NCBI RefSeq assembly: GCF_000482365.1 | Contig: NZ_AXVC01000023.1 | Span: forward strand, 37,924 to 101,923 | Source: Porphyromonas uenonis DSM 23387 = JCM 13868 | GTDB lineage: Bacteria; Bacteroidota; Bacteroidia; Bacteroidales; Porphyromonadaceae | Direction: 5' to 3' | Length of the DNA: 64,000 nucleotides | Part shown: one piece after another, positions 46,459 through 55,694 of the stretch | Numbering within the stretch: position 1 is the stretch's first letter | Layout: every line of letters starts with the position of its first letter | Position numbers and translations under genes: made by a program | Notes under the pieces: model-generated | Told to the model about the DNA's origin: nothing | Databases searched by the model: none | Seen by the model: the letters and a program-made list of their open reading frames with translations, nothing else

Positions 46459-46544
46459 TGTTGGGTCAATTTGTCCTATCCTCCATCTCGTCTGTCTATT
46501 TCGTCTATCTAGGACGTGGAGATGACTGATGATCGGCGCACCCC

Positions 46545-46575
46545 TTTGCCGTGGTACAGTTTTTGAGTACCTTTA
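46545..46575 (+). promoter_or_regulatory. promoter of the clpC-htpG-tricorn operon
   Basis: TTTG at 46545-46548 and TACCTTTA at 46568-46575 are separated by 19 nt. The leader is about 115 nt. No CIRCE element is visible. Confidence 0.68.
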
Positions 46576-46698
46576 CACAGCGAGACTATTGCACGAGGGT
46601 GCCTAGCTGTGCTTTGCACCCGCATATATCGCCCAGTGCTGGAGCCGTCTAAGCGGTACGAGGCACTACATAATTCACTCTCAAGAGATAATATACGC

Positions 46699-49600
46699 AT
46701 GAATTTCACACCATACAAACTAAGTAGTCAGGTAATCAGTGTCTTTACTAGAATTTGCACCATCGGGCTGCGATCCGGAGGCCCACTAGATATCTACCCA
46801 GCACTCTTTGCAGACTTAGCTCACCGTGATGACAGCTTCCCTAGTGTCCTCATCTTACGCACACTAGACATCCCTCTCAGTCAGATACAAGATACACTCT
46901 TTGACTGCTCTACTGCCAAGGCATATAACAGTCGTATCCAAGATATCATCACTCAGGATCACTACACGAAACCAAGTGATGAGCTCGTACGTTACTACCA
47001 CGACCAACTGAAGTCTATCCTAGTGGGGGCTTGGGAGCTCTTTCCCAATCATGATGACTTTCCCGTGATTGATGCACCTCGTGTTATCGCTTATATGCTA
47101 CACGAGGAGCGGCCTGATATCTATCCTTGGCCATACATGACAGCTCGACCTGCCAAGGAGGAGGTCCTAGCTAGCTATGTGCAGAATAGTCTAGAGAGTC
47201 GTACCAAGGATCAGATTATAGAGGTAGAGACTATCAATAGTGTCGAAGCAGAAGAAGACGTGATACAGACTATCCTCTCTATGGCACTATCGGATATACC
47301 TAATCCCTTGTCAGAGTTCCTGCGCTCAGAGCTTGACATAACCACCTGGAAGAAGCTTATCGAGCAAGCTTTCTTCAAGGCATCCGCATCAGACGAGACC
47401 CAGACAAAGAAGCCTGCTAGTGACTTTGATCCTAGTGGCATTGTAAAGCAGGTGGAGGTCTTTGTCTCTCAAAACGATCCCAATGGCGAGCCCGACAAGA
47501 ACTCTATGCGTGCCGTACCTCTAGAGGAGCTACCCGAAGAGATTCAAGAGCATATCAAGGCGATCATACGTCACGAGCAGAGCAAGGTAACGCAAAACTC
47601 GGGAAGCAACCCCTTTGACCTATCTGCCGAGAGCGAGAGTAATAAGGAGGAGAAGGCTTCTGACAAGTCTAGCAAGCGCTCTAAGACGCCTGCGCTAGAT
47701 GCCTTTGCGACCAACCTTAACCAGCTCGCTAAGGATGGCAAGCTAGACCCGATGATCGGGCGTGCTAAGGAGCTAGAGCGTATCACACATATCCTCTGTC
47801 GCCGACAGAAGAACAATCCCGTGCTGATTGGAGAGGCGGGTGTCGGTAAGACAGCCGTCGCCGAGGGCTTGGCACAGCTCTTAGCTCGCGATGAGGTGAG
47901 CTACAAGCTTCGTGGCAAGGTGCTTTACAGCGTAGACTTGGCACAGATGCTAGCCGGCACACGCTACAGAGGAGACTTTGAGGAGCGATTTAAGGCGCTA
48001 CTCAAGGAGGCTGAGATGCTGGGCAATACGATCCTACTCTTTGACGAGATACACACGCTGATGGGCGCAGGCTCGACAGAGGGCAGTATGGATGCCTCCA
48101 ATATGCTCAAACCCGCCCTAGCTCGTGGCACGATACAGGTCATCGGAGCTACCACACTGGATGAGTATCGCAGGACCATTGAGAAGAACGGAGCCTTGGC
48201 GCGTCGCTTTCAGAAGGTGATGATCGAGCCAAACACGCCCGAGGAGACGCTCGAGATCTTGCGTCAGCTGCGAGGACGGTATGAAGAGTTTCACCATGTA
48301 CACTACAGCGACGAGGCTTTGATAGCTATGGTGCGCCTGACCAATAGATATATCTACGATCGCTACTTCCCCGACAAGGCTATTGACGTCCTGGACGAGG
48401 TGGGAGCGAGTATGCACCTCAAGGGCAAGGTGGGTGAGAGCGACAAGGTCGCTTCGCTCAGACAGCAGCTACGTACCTATCGGGCGTCTCGTGACAAGGC
48501 GGTACGCGAGAGCAACTACGACACTGCCATGACCCTCAAAGTGCAGGAAGAATTAGTCCAAAAAGAGGTGGACGAGGAGCTAGAGAAAGTACATGCCGAG
48601 GAGGCAGCCACCTATTTACCAGTAGATGAGGAGGCGGTCGCCAAGACGGTCTCTATGATGAGCGGCGTGCCTATCTCTAACATTAGTCAGGAGGAGCACG
48701 CTAAGCTACGCCAGATGCGCCAGACGCTCAAGGATATAGTGATCGGTCAGGACGATGCGATCGACAAGGTGGTCAAAGCGATACAGCGCAACCGCCTCGG
48801 CTTGGGTAGCGACAAGCGACCCATCGGAAGCTTCCTCTTCCTCGGTCCGACAGGTGTCGGCAAGACCTATCTAGCTAAGAAGCTTGCCGAGCTACTCTTT
48901 GACGATGAGGACGCACTCATACGTATTGATATGAGTGAATATATGGAGTCGTTCAACGTCTCTCGTCTCGTGGGCGCAGCCCCTGGCTACGTCGGCTACG
49001 ATGAGGGCGGACAGCTCACGGAGCAGGTGAGACGCAAGCCTTACTCGGTCGTACTCTTTGACGAGCTGGAGAAGGCGCACCCGGACGTTTACAATATACT
49101 CCTGCAGATCCTCGACGATGGCTTCATCACCGCTGCCGATGGTACGCACGTGAGCTTCAAGAATACAGTCATCATCCTGACGAGCAACATTGGTACGCGT
49201 CAGCTTAAGGACTTTGGCGCTGGCGTTGGCTTCCGTCAGGAGGTGCAGCTTAGTCAGACGGAGCAGGAGGCTTTGCTGAGCAAGCAGCTCAAGAAGCACT
49301 TTAGCCCTGAGTTCCTCAACCGTCTTGATGAGACGATCTACTTCGCCAGCCTGGAGAAGGAGGATATCCGCAAGATCGTAGATGTGGAGCTACGTCCTAT
49401 CATGGCGCGTATCTCCGAGCAGGGATACAACCTTGTGGTCACTCCCTCGGCAAAGGACAAGCTCGCCGATGTGGGCTTTGACCTAGAGTACGGTGCTAGA
49501 CCGCTCAGACGTGCCCTACGTCACTGGATCGAGGACAAGCTGACGGATCTCATCCTCGATGGTGAGGCAAATGTGGGCGACACGGTGCGTCTGCGTGTCT

Positions 49601-49734
49601 CTGAGGGCGAACTCCTCATGGAGGTGGACAAGCGTCTGCCGCAAAAGGAGGCACAAGCAAAGAGCGATGAAGCAACCTTAGGCTTCGCCCTACCCTCTTT
49701 CACCTCAACGAGTCAGAAAGGTGGTGAGCGATAA
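46699..49734 (+). CDS. clpC: ATP-dependent Clp protease ATP-binding subunit, ClpC type
   Basis: A Hsp100 unfoldase of 1,011 residues that feeds substrates to ClpP. The divergent N-terminal region (~1-150) and an acidic/Ser-rich linker (~215-345) precede two AAA+ modules with P-loops GEAGVGKT and GPTGVGKT. The middle domain ([17 protein letters not shown]) is the short ClpC type, not the long ClpB coil. Ordinary ClpC is ~820-850 residues, so the N-terminal part is expanded. An in-frame start at 46609 is rejected because MNFTPYKLS begins Clp_N-like sequence. Its operon partners are htpG and a tricorn homolog. Confidence 0.92.
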   Translation: MNFTPYKLSSQVISVFTRICTIGLRSGGPLDIYPALFADLAHRDDSFPSVLILRTLDIPLSQIQDTLFDCSTAKAYNSRIQDIITQDHYTKPSDELVRYYHDQLKSILVGAWELFPNHDDFPVIDAPRVIAYMLHEERPDIYPWPYMTARPAKEEVLASYVQNSLESRTKDQIIEVETINSVEAEEDVIQTILSMALSDIPNPLSEFLRSELDITTWKKLIEQAFFKASASDETQTKKPASDFDPSGIVKQVEVFVSQNDPNGEPDKNSMRAVPLEELPEEIQEHIKAIIRHEQSKVTQNSGSNPFDLSAESESNKEEKASDKSSKRSKTPALDAFATNLNQLAKDGKLDPMIGRAKELERITHILCRRQKNNPVLIGEAGVGKTAVAEGLAQLLARDEVSYKLRGKVLYSVDLAQMLAGTRYRGDFEERFKALLKEAEMLGNTILLFDEIHTLMGAGSTEGSMDASNMLKPALARGTIQVIGATTLDEYRRTIEKNGALARRFQKVMIEPNTPEETLEILRQLRGRYEEFHHVHYSDEALIAMVRLTNRYIYDRYFPDKAIDVLDEVGASMHLKGKVGESDKVASLRQQLRTYRASRDKAVRESNYDTAMTLKVQEELVQKEVDEELEKVHAEEAATYLPVDEEAVAKTVSMMSGVPISNISQEEHAKLRQMRQTLKDIVIGQDDAIDKVVKAIQRNRLGLGSDKRPIGSFLFLGPTGVGKTYLAKKLAELLFDDEDALIRIDMSEYMESFNVSRLVGAAPGYVGYDEGGQLTEQVRRKPYSVVLFDELEKAHPDVYNILLQILDDGFITAADGTHVSFKNTVIILTSNIGTRQLKDFGAGVGFRQEVQLSQTEQEALLSKQLKKHFSPEFLNRLDETIYFASLEKEDIRKIVDVELRPIMARISEQGYNLVVTPSAKDKLADVGFDLEYGARPLRRALRHWIEDKLTDLILDGEANVGDTVRLRVSEGELLMEVDKRLPQKEAQAKSDEATLGFALPSFTSTSQKGGER

Positions 49735-49764
49735 GCCATCAAACTAGACAAACAATACAAGCTT

Positions 49765-51834
49765 ATGAATAGTAATAAAGGACAAATCGGGGTTACGAGT
49801 GAAAATATATTCCCCGTCATCAAGAAGTTTCTCTATAGTGAGCATGATATATTCCTCCGCGAGATTGTGTCCAACGCAGTCGATGCGACGACCAAGCTGC
49901 GCGCTCTGATAGCTCGTGGCACGGAGGTGGGCAGCACTGAGGATCTCCGTGTAGAGGTCCTACTAGATAAGGAGGCGCGCACGCTGACCGTACGAGACTA
50001 CGGTATCGGCATGACCGCCGACGAGGTGGAGCGCTACATTAATCAGATAGCCTTCTCTGGAGCAGAGGACTTTCTGGAAAAGTACAAAGATGCTTCGGGT
50101 AATATCATCGGACACTTCGGACTAGGCTTTTACTCAGCCTTTATGGTCTCCGACCGTGTCGAGATAGACACCCTCTCCTACCAGCCAGACGCGCAGCCAG
50201 TACACTGGAGCTGTGACGGTTCGCCCGCCTACGAGATGAGTACGGGTAGCCGTACCGAGCGTGGCACCGACATTATCATGCATCTGGACGAAGAGAGCAG
50301 CGAGTTCCTCGAGCAGTCACGCATCGAGGAGCTACTGACGAAGTATTGTCGCTTTCTCCCGATCCCCATCATCTTTGGCAAGAAGCAAGAGTGGAAGGAG
50401 GGCAAGATGCAGGACACCGATGAGGACAATGTGATCAACGATACCAACCCGATCTGGCTTCGCAAGCCACAAGACCTTACAGACGAAGACTATCGTGAGT
50501 TCTACCGTAAGCTTTACCCAGGAGCTGACGAGCCACTCTTTTGGATACACCTTAATGTGGACTACCCCTTCACCCTAACAGGTGTACTCTATTTCCCCAA
50601 GGTGAGCAACAAGGTGGATCTGCAGAGCAACAAGATCAAGCTCTACTGCAATCAGGTCTTTGTGACTGACGAGGTGGAGAGCATCGTGCCTATGTACTTG
50701 ACTTTGCTCCACGGTGTGATCGACTCGCCAGACATACCGCTCAATGTGTCGCGCTCTTACCTACAGTCCGACAGCAATGTCAAGAAGATCAGTAGCTACA
50801 TCACGAAGAAGGTGGCCGACAAGCTGGAGGAGATCATGAAGAATGACCGTCCCACCTACGAGGCTAAGTGGCCCGACCTCTCGGTCTTCATACATTATGG
50901 TATCCTCACCGATGAGAAGATGGAGGAGCGTGCGCTCAAGTCGCTGCTCCTACTGGAGGATGTGGCTGGAAAGTTCTACACACCCGAGGAGTATCGCGAG
51001 CTGGTCAAGAGCAATCAGACCGACAAGGACGGCAAGCTCGTCTACCTCTACGCTACCGATCCTGAGGCGCAGTACAGCTACATCCAGGCTGCCGAAGCTA
51101 AGGGGTACAACGTACTCCACATGCACGGCATGCTCGATACACCCTTACTCAATCATCTAGAGCAAAAGTGGGAGAACACGCACTTCGTACGTGTAGACAG
51201 CGACACGGTCGACCAATTGATCCAGCGTGACGACACGACGACCGACGCTTCCGCACAGGAGACTGAGATCATGCGTAGCCTCTTTGCCAAGGCGCTTCCA
51301 ACGGGCGAGGTCAACTATCAGGTCTTCCTACGCAACATGGGTCCGGAGGCTCAGCCGGCAGTAATTACCCGTATGGAGTGGATGCGCCGTATGAAGGAGA
51401 TGTCGCAGTATCAGCCTGGAGCTTCCTTCTACAACTCACTCCCCGACAGCTATTCGCTCGTACTCAACGCCGACCACCCGCTCATCAAGAGCTTACTAGA
51501 GGGTGAGGGCAAAGAGCTTGAGCCACAGCTTGCGTCTCTGCGCTCTCAGCTCGCCACGCTCCAAGAGCAAGTCACCGAGCTAGACAAGGAGACCAAGGAG
51601 CAGACCGAGTCTACCGAGGAGCAAAAGAAAGAGCTACAAGATAAGAAGGAGGCTCTCCACAAGCAGCAAGAAGAGCTACACGGCGAGATGCAAAGCTCCT
51701 TCGACCAGTACACCGAGAAGCAGCCTGTGATACGTCATATCGTCGAGCTGGCTCTACTCTCAGCTGGTGAACTACGAGGCGTTGCCCTACAAGAGTTCAT
51801 CAAGCGCACTACCGAACTTCTATCGTCTAAGTAA
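49765..51834 (+). CDS. htpG: chaperone HtpG (Hsp90)
   Basis: The bacterial Hsp90 with N-terminal GHKL ATPase (FLREIVSNAVDA, DYGIGMTADEV, GHFGLGFYSAFMV), middle domain and C-terminal dimerisation domain. At 689 residues it is ~65 longer than E. coli HtpG. The extra is a Gln/Glu/Lys-rich coiled coil (~580-645, LRSQLATLQEQVTELDKE onward) inserted in the C-terminal domain. It is 30 nt after clpC, suggesting joint stress regulation. Confidence 0.95.
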   Translation: MNSNKGQIGVTSENIFPVIKKFLYSEHDIFLREIVSNAVDATTKLRALIARGTEVGSTEDLRVEVLLDKEARTLTVRDYGIGMTADEVERYINQIAFSGAEDFLEKYKDASGNIIGHFGLGFYSAFMVSDRVEIDTLSYQPDAQPVHWSCDGSPAYEMSTGSRTERGTDIIMHLDEESSEFLEQSRIEELLTKYCRFLPIPIIFGKKQEWKEGKMQDTDEDNVINDTNPIWLRKPQDLTDEDYREFYRKLYPGADEPLFWIHLNVDYPFTLTGVLYFPKVSNKVDLQSNKIKLYCNQVFVTDEVESIVPMYLTLLHGVIDSPDIPLNVSRSYLQSDSNVKKISSYITKKVADKLEEIMKNDRPTYEAKWPDLSVFIHYGILTDEKMEERALKSLLLLEDVAGKFYTPEEYRELVKSNQTDKDGKLVYLYATDPEAQYSYIQAAEAKGYNVLHMHGMLDTPLLNHLEQKWENTHFVRVDSDTVDQLIQRDDTTTDASAQETEIMRSLFAKALPTGEVNYQVFLRNMGPEAQPAVITRMEWMRRMKEMSQYQPGASFYNSLPDSYSLVLNADHPLIKSLLEGEGKELEPQLASLRSQLATLQEQVTELDKETKEQTESTEEQKKELQDKKEALHKQQEELHGEMQSSFDQYTEKQPVIRHIVELALLSAGELRGVALQEFIKRTTELLSSK

Positions 51835-51857
51835 ATACCCCTAAGAATATCCGTTTT

Positions 51858-54800
51858 ATGAAGAGGAACACTTCCCTTTGCAAGCGTCTCCTACTCCTAC
51901 TAGCCCTCTCAGCCACCTGGCTCGTGGGGGCTGTAGCGCAGGAGACACCCCGCTGGCTACGCTATGCCCAGATCTCACCAGATGGTAATCAGATAGCCTT
52001 TTGCTACCAAGGCGACATCTACATTGTCGACGCTATTGGTGGCGAGGCGCGTCTCCTAACTGGCTCCGATGGGTACGAGTCACATCCCACATGGAGTCCC
52101 GATGGCAAGCGCATCGCCTTCATGAGCAATCGTGATGGGCACCGCTCCATCTACACTATGTCAGCCCTCGGTGGAGATGTCAAGCGCATCACACGCCACT
52201 CGGGCAATAGCCATACCGTCGAGTGCTACACGCCCGACGGTCGTTTTATCATTATGTCCGAAGCACTCCAGCAGCCTGCCACCAGTGCGCTCAACCCTAC
52301 GGGTATCCTCTCACAGCTCTACATGATACCTGTCGATGGTGGCACGCCTATGCTCTATAACGCTCGCCCACTCGAGGCTGTCACTTTCAGCCATCGTGGC
52401 GACCGCTACGTAGCGCAGGACATCAAGGGCTTTGAGAATAAGTGGCGCAAGCACCACACCAGTTCCGTCACACGAGACATTTATATAGTAGACCCCAAAA
52501 GTGGAGCCACTACCGCCTGCACACTAGAGCCAGGCGAAGACCTCTCACCCGTCTTCGGACCCGATGACCAGACCGTTTACTTCATTAGCGAGCGTGGCAA
52601 AAGCAATTCGCTCAACGTCTGGAAGCAGCGCATCGGCGAGCAGACCGCTCAGCAGGTGACCAGCTTCCGCAATCATCCCGTACGCTTCCTCAGCATCTCA
52701 CGCTCCGGACGGCTCTGCTTTGCCTACGATGGCGACCTTTACACCATGACCGAGGGACGCTCCCCGCAGAAGGTACAGATCACCCTGCGCACCGAAGGTC
52801 CTAAGGACAAAGTGTACCGCCGCACAGCCAGCAGTGGAGGTAGCTCCTTCACGCCCAGCAGTGACGGCAAGCAGCTAGCCTTCATCATGCGTGGTGATGT
52901 TTACGTCACCTCTGTCGAGCATGGCACGACGAAGCGCATCACCCAGAGCGCCGGCGCCGAGGAGAGTGTTACCTGGAGTCCCGACAGCAAGACGCTCGTC
53001 TACGACTCACGCCGTGACGGCAAGCATATCCTCTACAAGGCGACCATCGCCTCGGACAAGGAGCTAGACTTCGCCTCTGCTACCATTATCAAGGAAGAGC
53101 CCCTCATGCCCGAGTGCAAGATGGAGCAAGCCCTACCCCAGTACTCTCCCGATGGCAAGCAGATCGCCTTCGTCGGTGACCGCAAGCGCATCTATACCTA
53201 TAATGTCGAGAGCAAGAAGCTCACACAGGTCACCAGTGGTAAGGATCAACCCGAGATGCACGGCTACATCAGTTTCGAGTGGAGTCCTGACAGCCGCTGG
53301 ATAGCCTTCGGATATACACCCAATGTGCATGCGCCCTTTGGTGATGTAGGCTTGGTAAAAGCGACTGGAGGTGAGGTGATCAACCTAACCAATACGGGTT
53401 ACTTCAGCGACCTCACGGGCTGGGTTATGGGTGGCAATGCTATCCTCTTCACCTCAGACCGATACGGTATGCGCAACCACGCTTCGTGGGGCTCTATGAG
53501 CGACGCTTTCCTCGTCTTCCTCAACCGCAAGGCGTACGAGAAGTTTAACATGACACCCGAGGAGCGCGACCTCTACGACCGCGCTGGACTAGACACCCTG
53601 CAGTATGGTTCCGAACCTGCTCCTGCCGAGAGTGCTAAGAAGAAGGACGAGACCAAGCCGATCGTCGTCGAGATCCAGGGCATCGAAGACCGCATCGTAC
53701 GGCTTACGCCCAATTCGAGCGACCTCGCAGACGCTTATGTTGATGCCGACGGGAAGAATCTCTACTACCTCTCAGCCTTTGAGGGTGGGTACAACCTTTG
53801 GCAGACAGATCTGCGCGAAGGCAATACCTCGATGCTACGTAAGCTAGATCTCTCGGGCAGTGCCTACATGCGTCCCACACCCAAGGGGGATAAGATCTTC
53901 GTTGTATCCTCAGGCCGAGTACAGTGCTTTACGCCTGCCTCTAAGAAGTTTGAGTCAGTCAACTACCGTGCTCGTGTGGAGTTAGACAGCTATGCCGAGC
54001 GCGAGGCGATGTACGACTTTATGGTTCGCGAGGAGGGACTACGCTTCTACCGAGCAGACATGCACGGTGTAGACTGGAAGGGTCTGACTGACCACTACCG
54101 CCAGTTCTTGCCCCACATAGCGACGAACGAGGACTTCTCCGAGATGCTCAGCGAGATCCTGGGCGAGCTCAATGTATCGCACACTGGCTCAGGCTACAGG
54201 CAGAGCTCTAGCGAGCCAGCTACGGGTCATCTGGGTCTACTCTACAACTGGTACGCCCTACCCCTCGAGGGTATCCTCGTCGACGAGATTGTGACGGGCG
54301 GCCCCTTCGACACCTACCTGACCAAGCTACAGCCTGGTGACCGCATCGTTGCGATCAACGGGACACGCATCAATCACCACACCGACTGGCGTGACCTCCT
54401 CGCAGGCACTACGGGCACACTCACGGCTGTTACCTTCTATAGTAATAAGGAGCAAAAGGAAATCACCGAGGCTGTCCGTCCGATCTCTTCAGGTAAGTTC
54501 TCGGGGCTACTCTACAAGCGCTGGGTCAAGGCTCGCGAAGCTGAGGTGCAGCGTCTCTCTAATGGTCGTCTCGGCTATGTACACATCCCGAGCATGGGCG
54601 ACGACGAGTTCCGCACCGTCTACAGTGAGGTGATGGGCAAGTACTACCAATGCGACGGTATCATCATCGACATCCGCTACAACGGTGGTGGTCGTCTGCA
54701 CGAAGACCTCGAGACCTTCTTCAGCGGCAAGGCTTATCTGCAGCAAGAGGTGCGTGGGCAGAACTACTGCACGATGCCTAGCAAGCGCTGGACTAAGCCC

Positions 54801-55148
54801 TCAGTCATGCTCGTCTGCGAGGCTGACTACTCCAATGCGCACGGATCTCCTTGGGTCTACCAGACCCTCGGCATGGGCAAGGTAGTCGGTATGCCAGTGC
54901 CAGGCACTATGACCTCGGTCAACTGGGTCACGATGCAGAACCCGCTGCTCTTCTTCGGCATCCCCGCCGTAGGGTATCGCACCCAGCAGGGAGACTTCCT
55001 CGAGAATAAGCAGCTCGAGCCCGATGTCGTGGTACCGCTCGACTATAACCGCGTCCTCGACGGGCACGACAGCCAGCTAGAAGCTGCCGTACGCGTACTC
55101 CTTGAGGAGGTCAAGGCGCATCCGCAGCCCACCTTCCCCAAGCGATAA
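51858..55148 (+). CDS. tricorn protease homolog (S41 peptidase)
   Basis: A 1,096-residue peptidase with a signal peptide (cleavage near AVAQ, ~28), so it is periplasmic or exported, unlike archaeal tricorn. Two WD40-like PD40 beta-propeller blocks (~35-320 and ~330-700; repeated SPDGxxIAF and WSPDS motifs) are followed by C1, PDZ (~790-880) and C2 domains. Catalytic residues line up with tricorn: Ser774-His775 in NVSHTG, nucleophile Ser992 in EADYSNAHG, Glu1049 in FLENKQLEPD. A role in trimming oligopeptides for this asaccharolytic lifestyle is likely (inference). It is 23 nt after htpG. Confidence 0.93.
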   Translation: MKRNTSLCKRLLLLLALSATWLVGAVAQETPRWLRYAQISPDGNQIAFCYQGDIYIVDAIGGEARLLTGSDGYESHPTWSPDGKRIAFMSNRDGHRSIYTMSALGGDVKRITRHSGNSHTVECYTPDGRFIIMSEALQQPATSALNPTGILSQLYMIPVDGGTPMLYNARPLEAVTFSHRGDRYVAQDIKGFENKWRKHHTSSVTRDIYIVDPKSGATTACTLEPGEDLSPVFGPDDQTVYFISERGKSNSLNVWKQRIGEQTAQQVTSFRNHPVRFLSISRSGRLCFAYDGDLYTMTEGRSPQKVQITLRTEGPKDKVYRRTASSGGSSFTPSSDGKQLAFIMRGDVYVTSVEHGTTKRITQSAGAEESVTWSPDSKTLVYDSRRDGKHILYKATIASDKELDFASATIIKEEPLMPECKMEQALPQYSPDGKQIAFVGDRKRIYTYNVESKKLTQVTSGKDQPEMHGYISFEWSPDSRWIAFGYTPNVHAPFGDVGLVKATGGEVINLTNTGYFSDLTGWVMGGNAILFTSDRYGMRNHASWGSMSDAFLVFLNRKAYEKFNMTPEERDLYDRAGLDTLQYGSEPAPAESAKKKDETKPIVVEIQGIEDRIVRLTPNSSDLADAYVDADGKNLYYLSAFEGGYNLWQTDLREGNTSMLRKLDLSGSAYMRPTPKGDKIFVVSSGRVQCFTPASKKFESVNYRARVELDSYAEREAMYDFMVREEGLRFYRADMHGVDWKGLTDHYRQFLPHIATNEDFSEMLSEILGELNVSHTGSGYRQSSSEPATGHLGLLYNWYALPLEGILVDEIVTGGPFDTYLTKLQPGDRIVAINGTRINHHTDWRDLLAGTTGTLTAVTFYSNKEQKEITEAVRPISSGKFSGLLYKRWVKAREAEVQRLSNGRLGYVHIPSMGDDEFRTVYSEVMGKYYQCDGIIIDIRYNGGGRLHEDLETFFSGKAYLQQEVRGQNYCTMPSKRWTKPSVMLVCEADYSNAHGSPWVYQTLGMGKVVGMPVPGTMTSVNWVTMQNPLLFFGIPAVGYRTQQGDFLENKQLEPDVVVPLDYNRVLDGHDSQLEAAVRVLLEEVKAHPQPTFPKR

Positions 55149-55232
55149 ACGCCAACCGAACAAGCACCGCCTAACCTGCGGTAAGAGCCAACATACACAG
55201 TGAGGAGCATTGCGCCTCCCCACTAAATCCCC

Positions 55233-55273
55233 AAAGAGAGGAGATGTCTTCATCGGCATCTCCTCTCTTTTCT
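55233..55273 (+). terminator. terminator of the clpC-htpG-tricorn operon
   Basis: AAAGAGAGGAGATG pairs with CATCTCCTCTCTTT over a 10-nt loop, followed by TCTTCG. Confidence 0.85.
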
Positions 55274-55309
55274 TCGTCTCATCTGCCTCTTTCCTTGGTT
55301 CCATCGGGT

Positions 55310-55426
55310 GAAACTGTAGTTTCACCTAGGAGAAACTCTAGTTTCATGCGGGAGAAACTCCAGTTTCATACGGAAGAAACTCTAGTTTCTCACCGAGGAA
55401 AATCAATTTTCTCATGGAAGAAAATC
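55310..55426 (+). repeat. 22-bp dyad array D with a stem switch
   Basis: Units start at 55310, 55332, 55354, 55376, 55398 and 55420, exactly 22 bp apart. The first four have GAAACT/AGTTTC stems. The fifth changes to GAAAAT/ATTTTC, with both arms changed together, and the sixth is a half unit. Linkers include ACCTAGGA, ATGCGGGA and ATACGGAA. The array ends 43 bp before the next -7 box. Confidence 0.9.
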
Positions 55427-55468
55427 TTTTGCCACGGGGAAGGCACGCTCCAATCCCCAAGAATTAGT

Positions 55469-55476
55469 TATCTTTG
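55469..55476 (+). promoter_or_regulatory. -7 box of the DUF349 gene
   Basis: TATCTTTG lies 218 nt before the start codon, so the leader is unusually long. The leader contains local inverted repeats such as ACGAGACTCGT. Confidence 0.62.
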
Positions 55477-55694
55477 CATTCAGAGTAACGAAGGCTGACA
55501 CAGCGCTACGTTTTTATAAACCACCGCTACAGCCTCGTGACTCTACCCTGTAGCGAGACGAGTCTCGTGGCTGACTCACGGAGAGCGCCCTGCCGTCCAC
55601 TACACCGACCGAATAGCAGACGAGGAGCTTGCACCCTGCAGTGGGGTCTACCGAGACTCCTCGACATTAGTAACACATCTAGAATCATCTCGAT

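Noticed and set aside
46609..46698. Upstream start of clpC
   Set aside because: The added 30 residues are unrelated to Clp N-domains, while MNFTPYKLS fits the family start.
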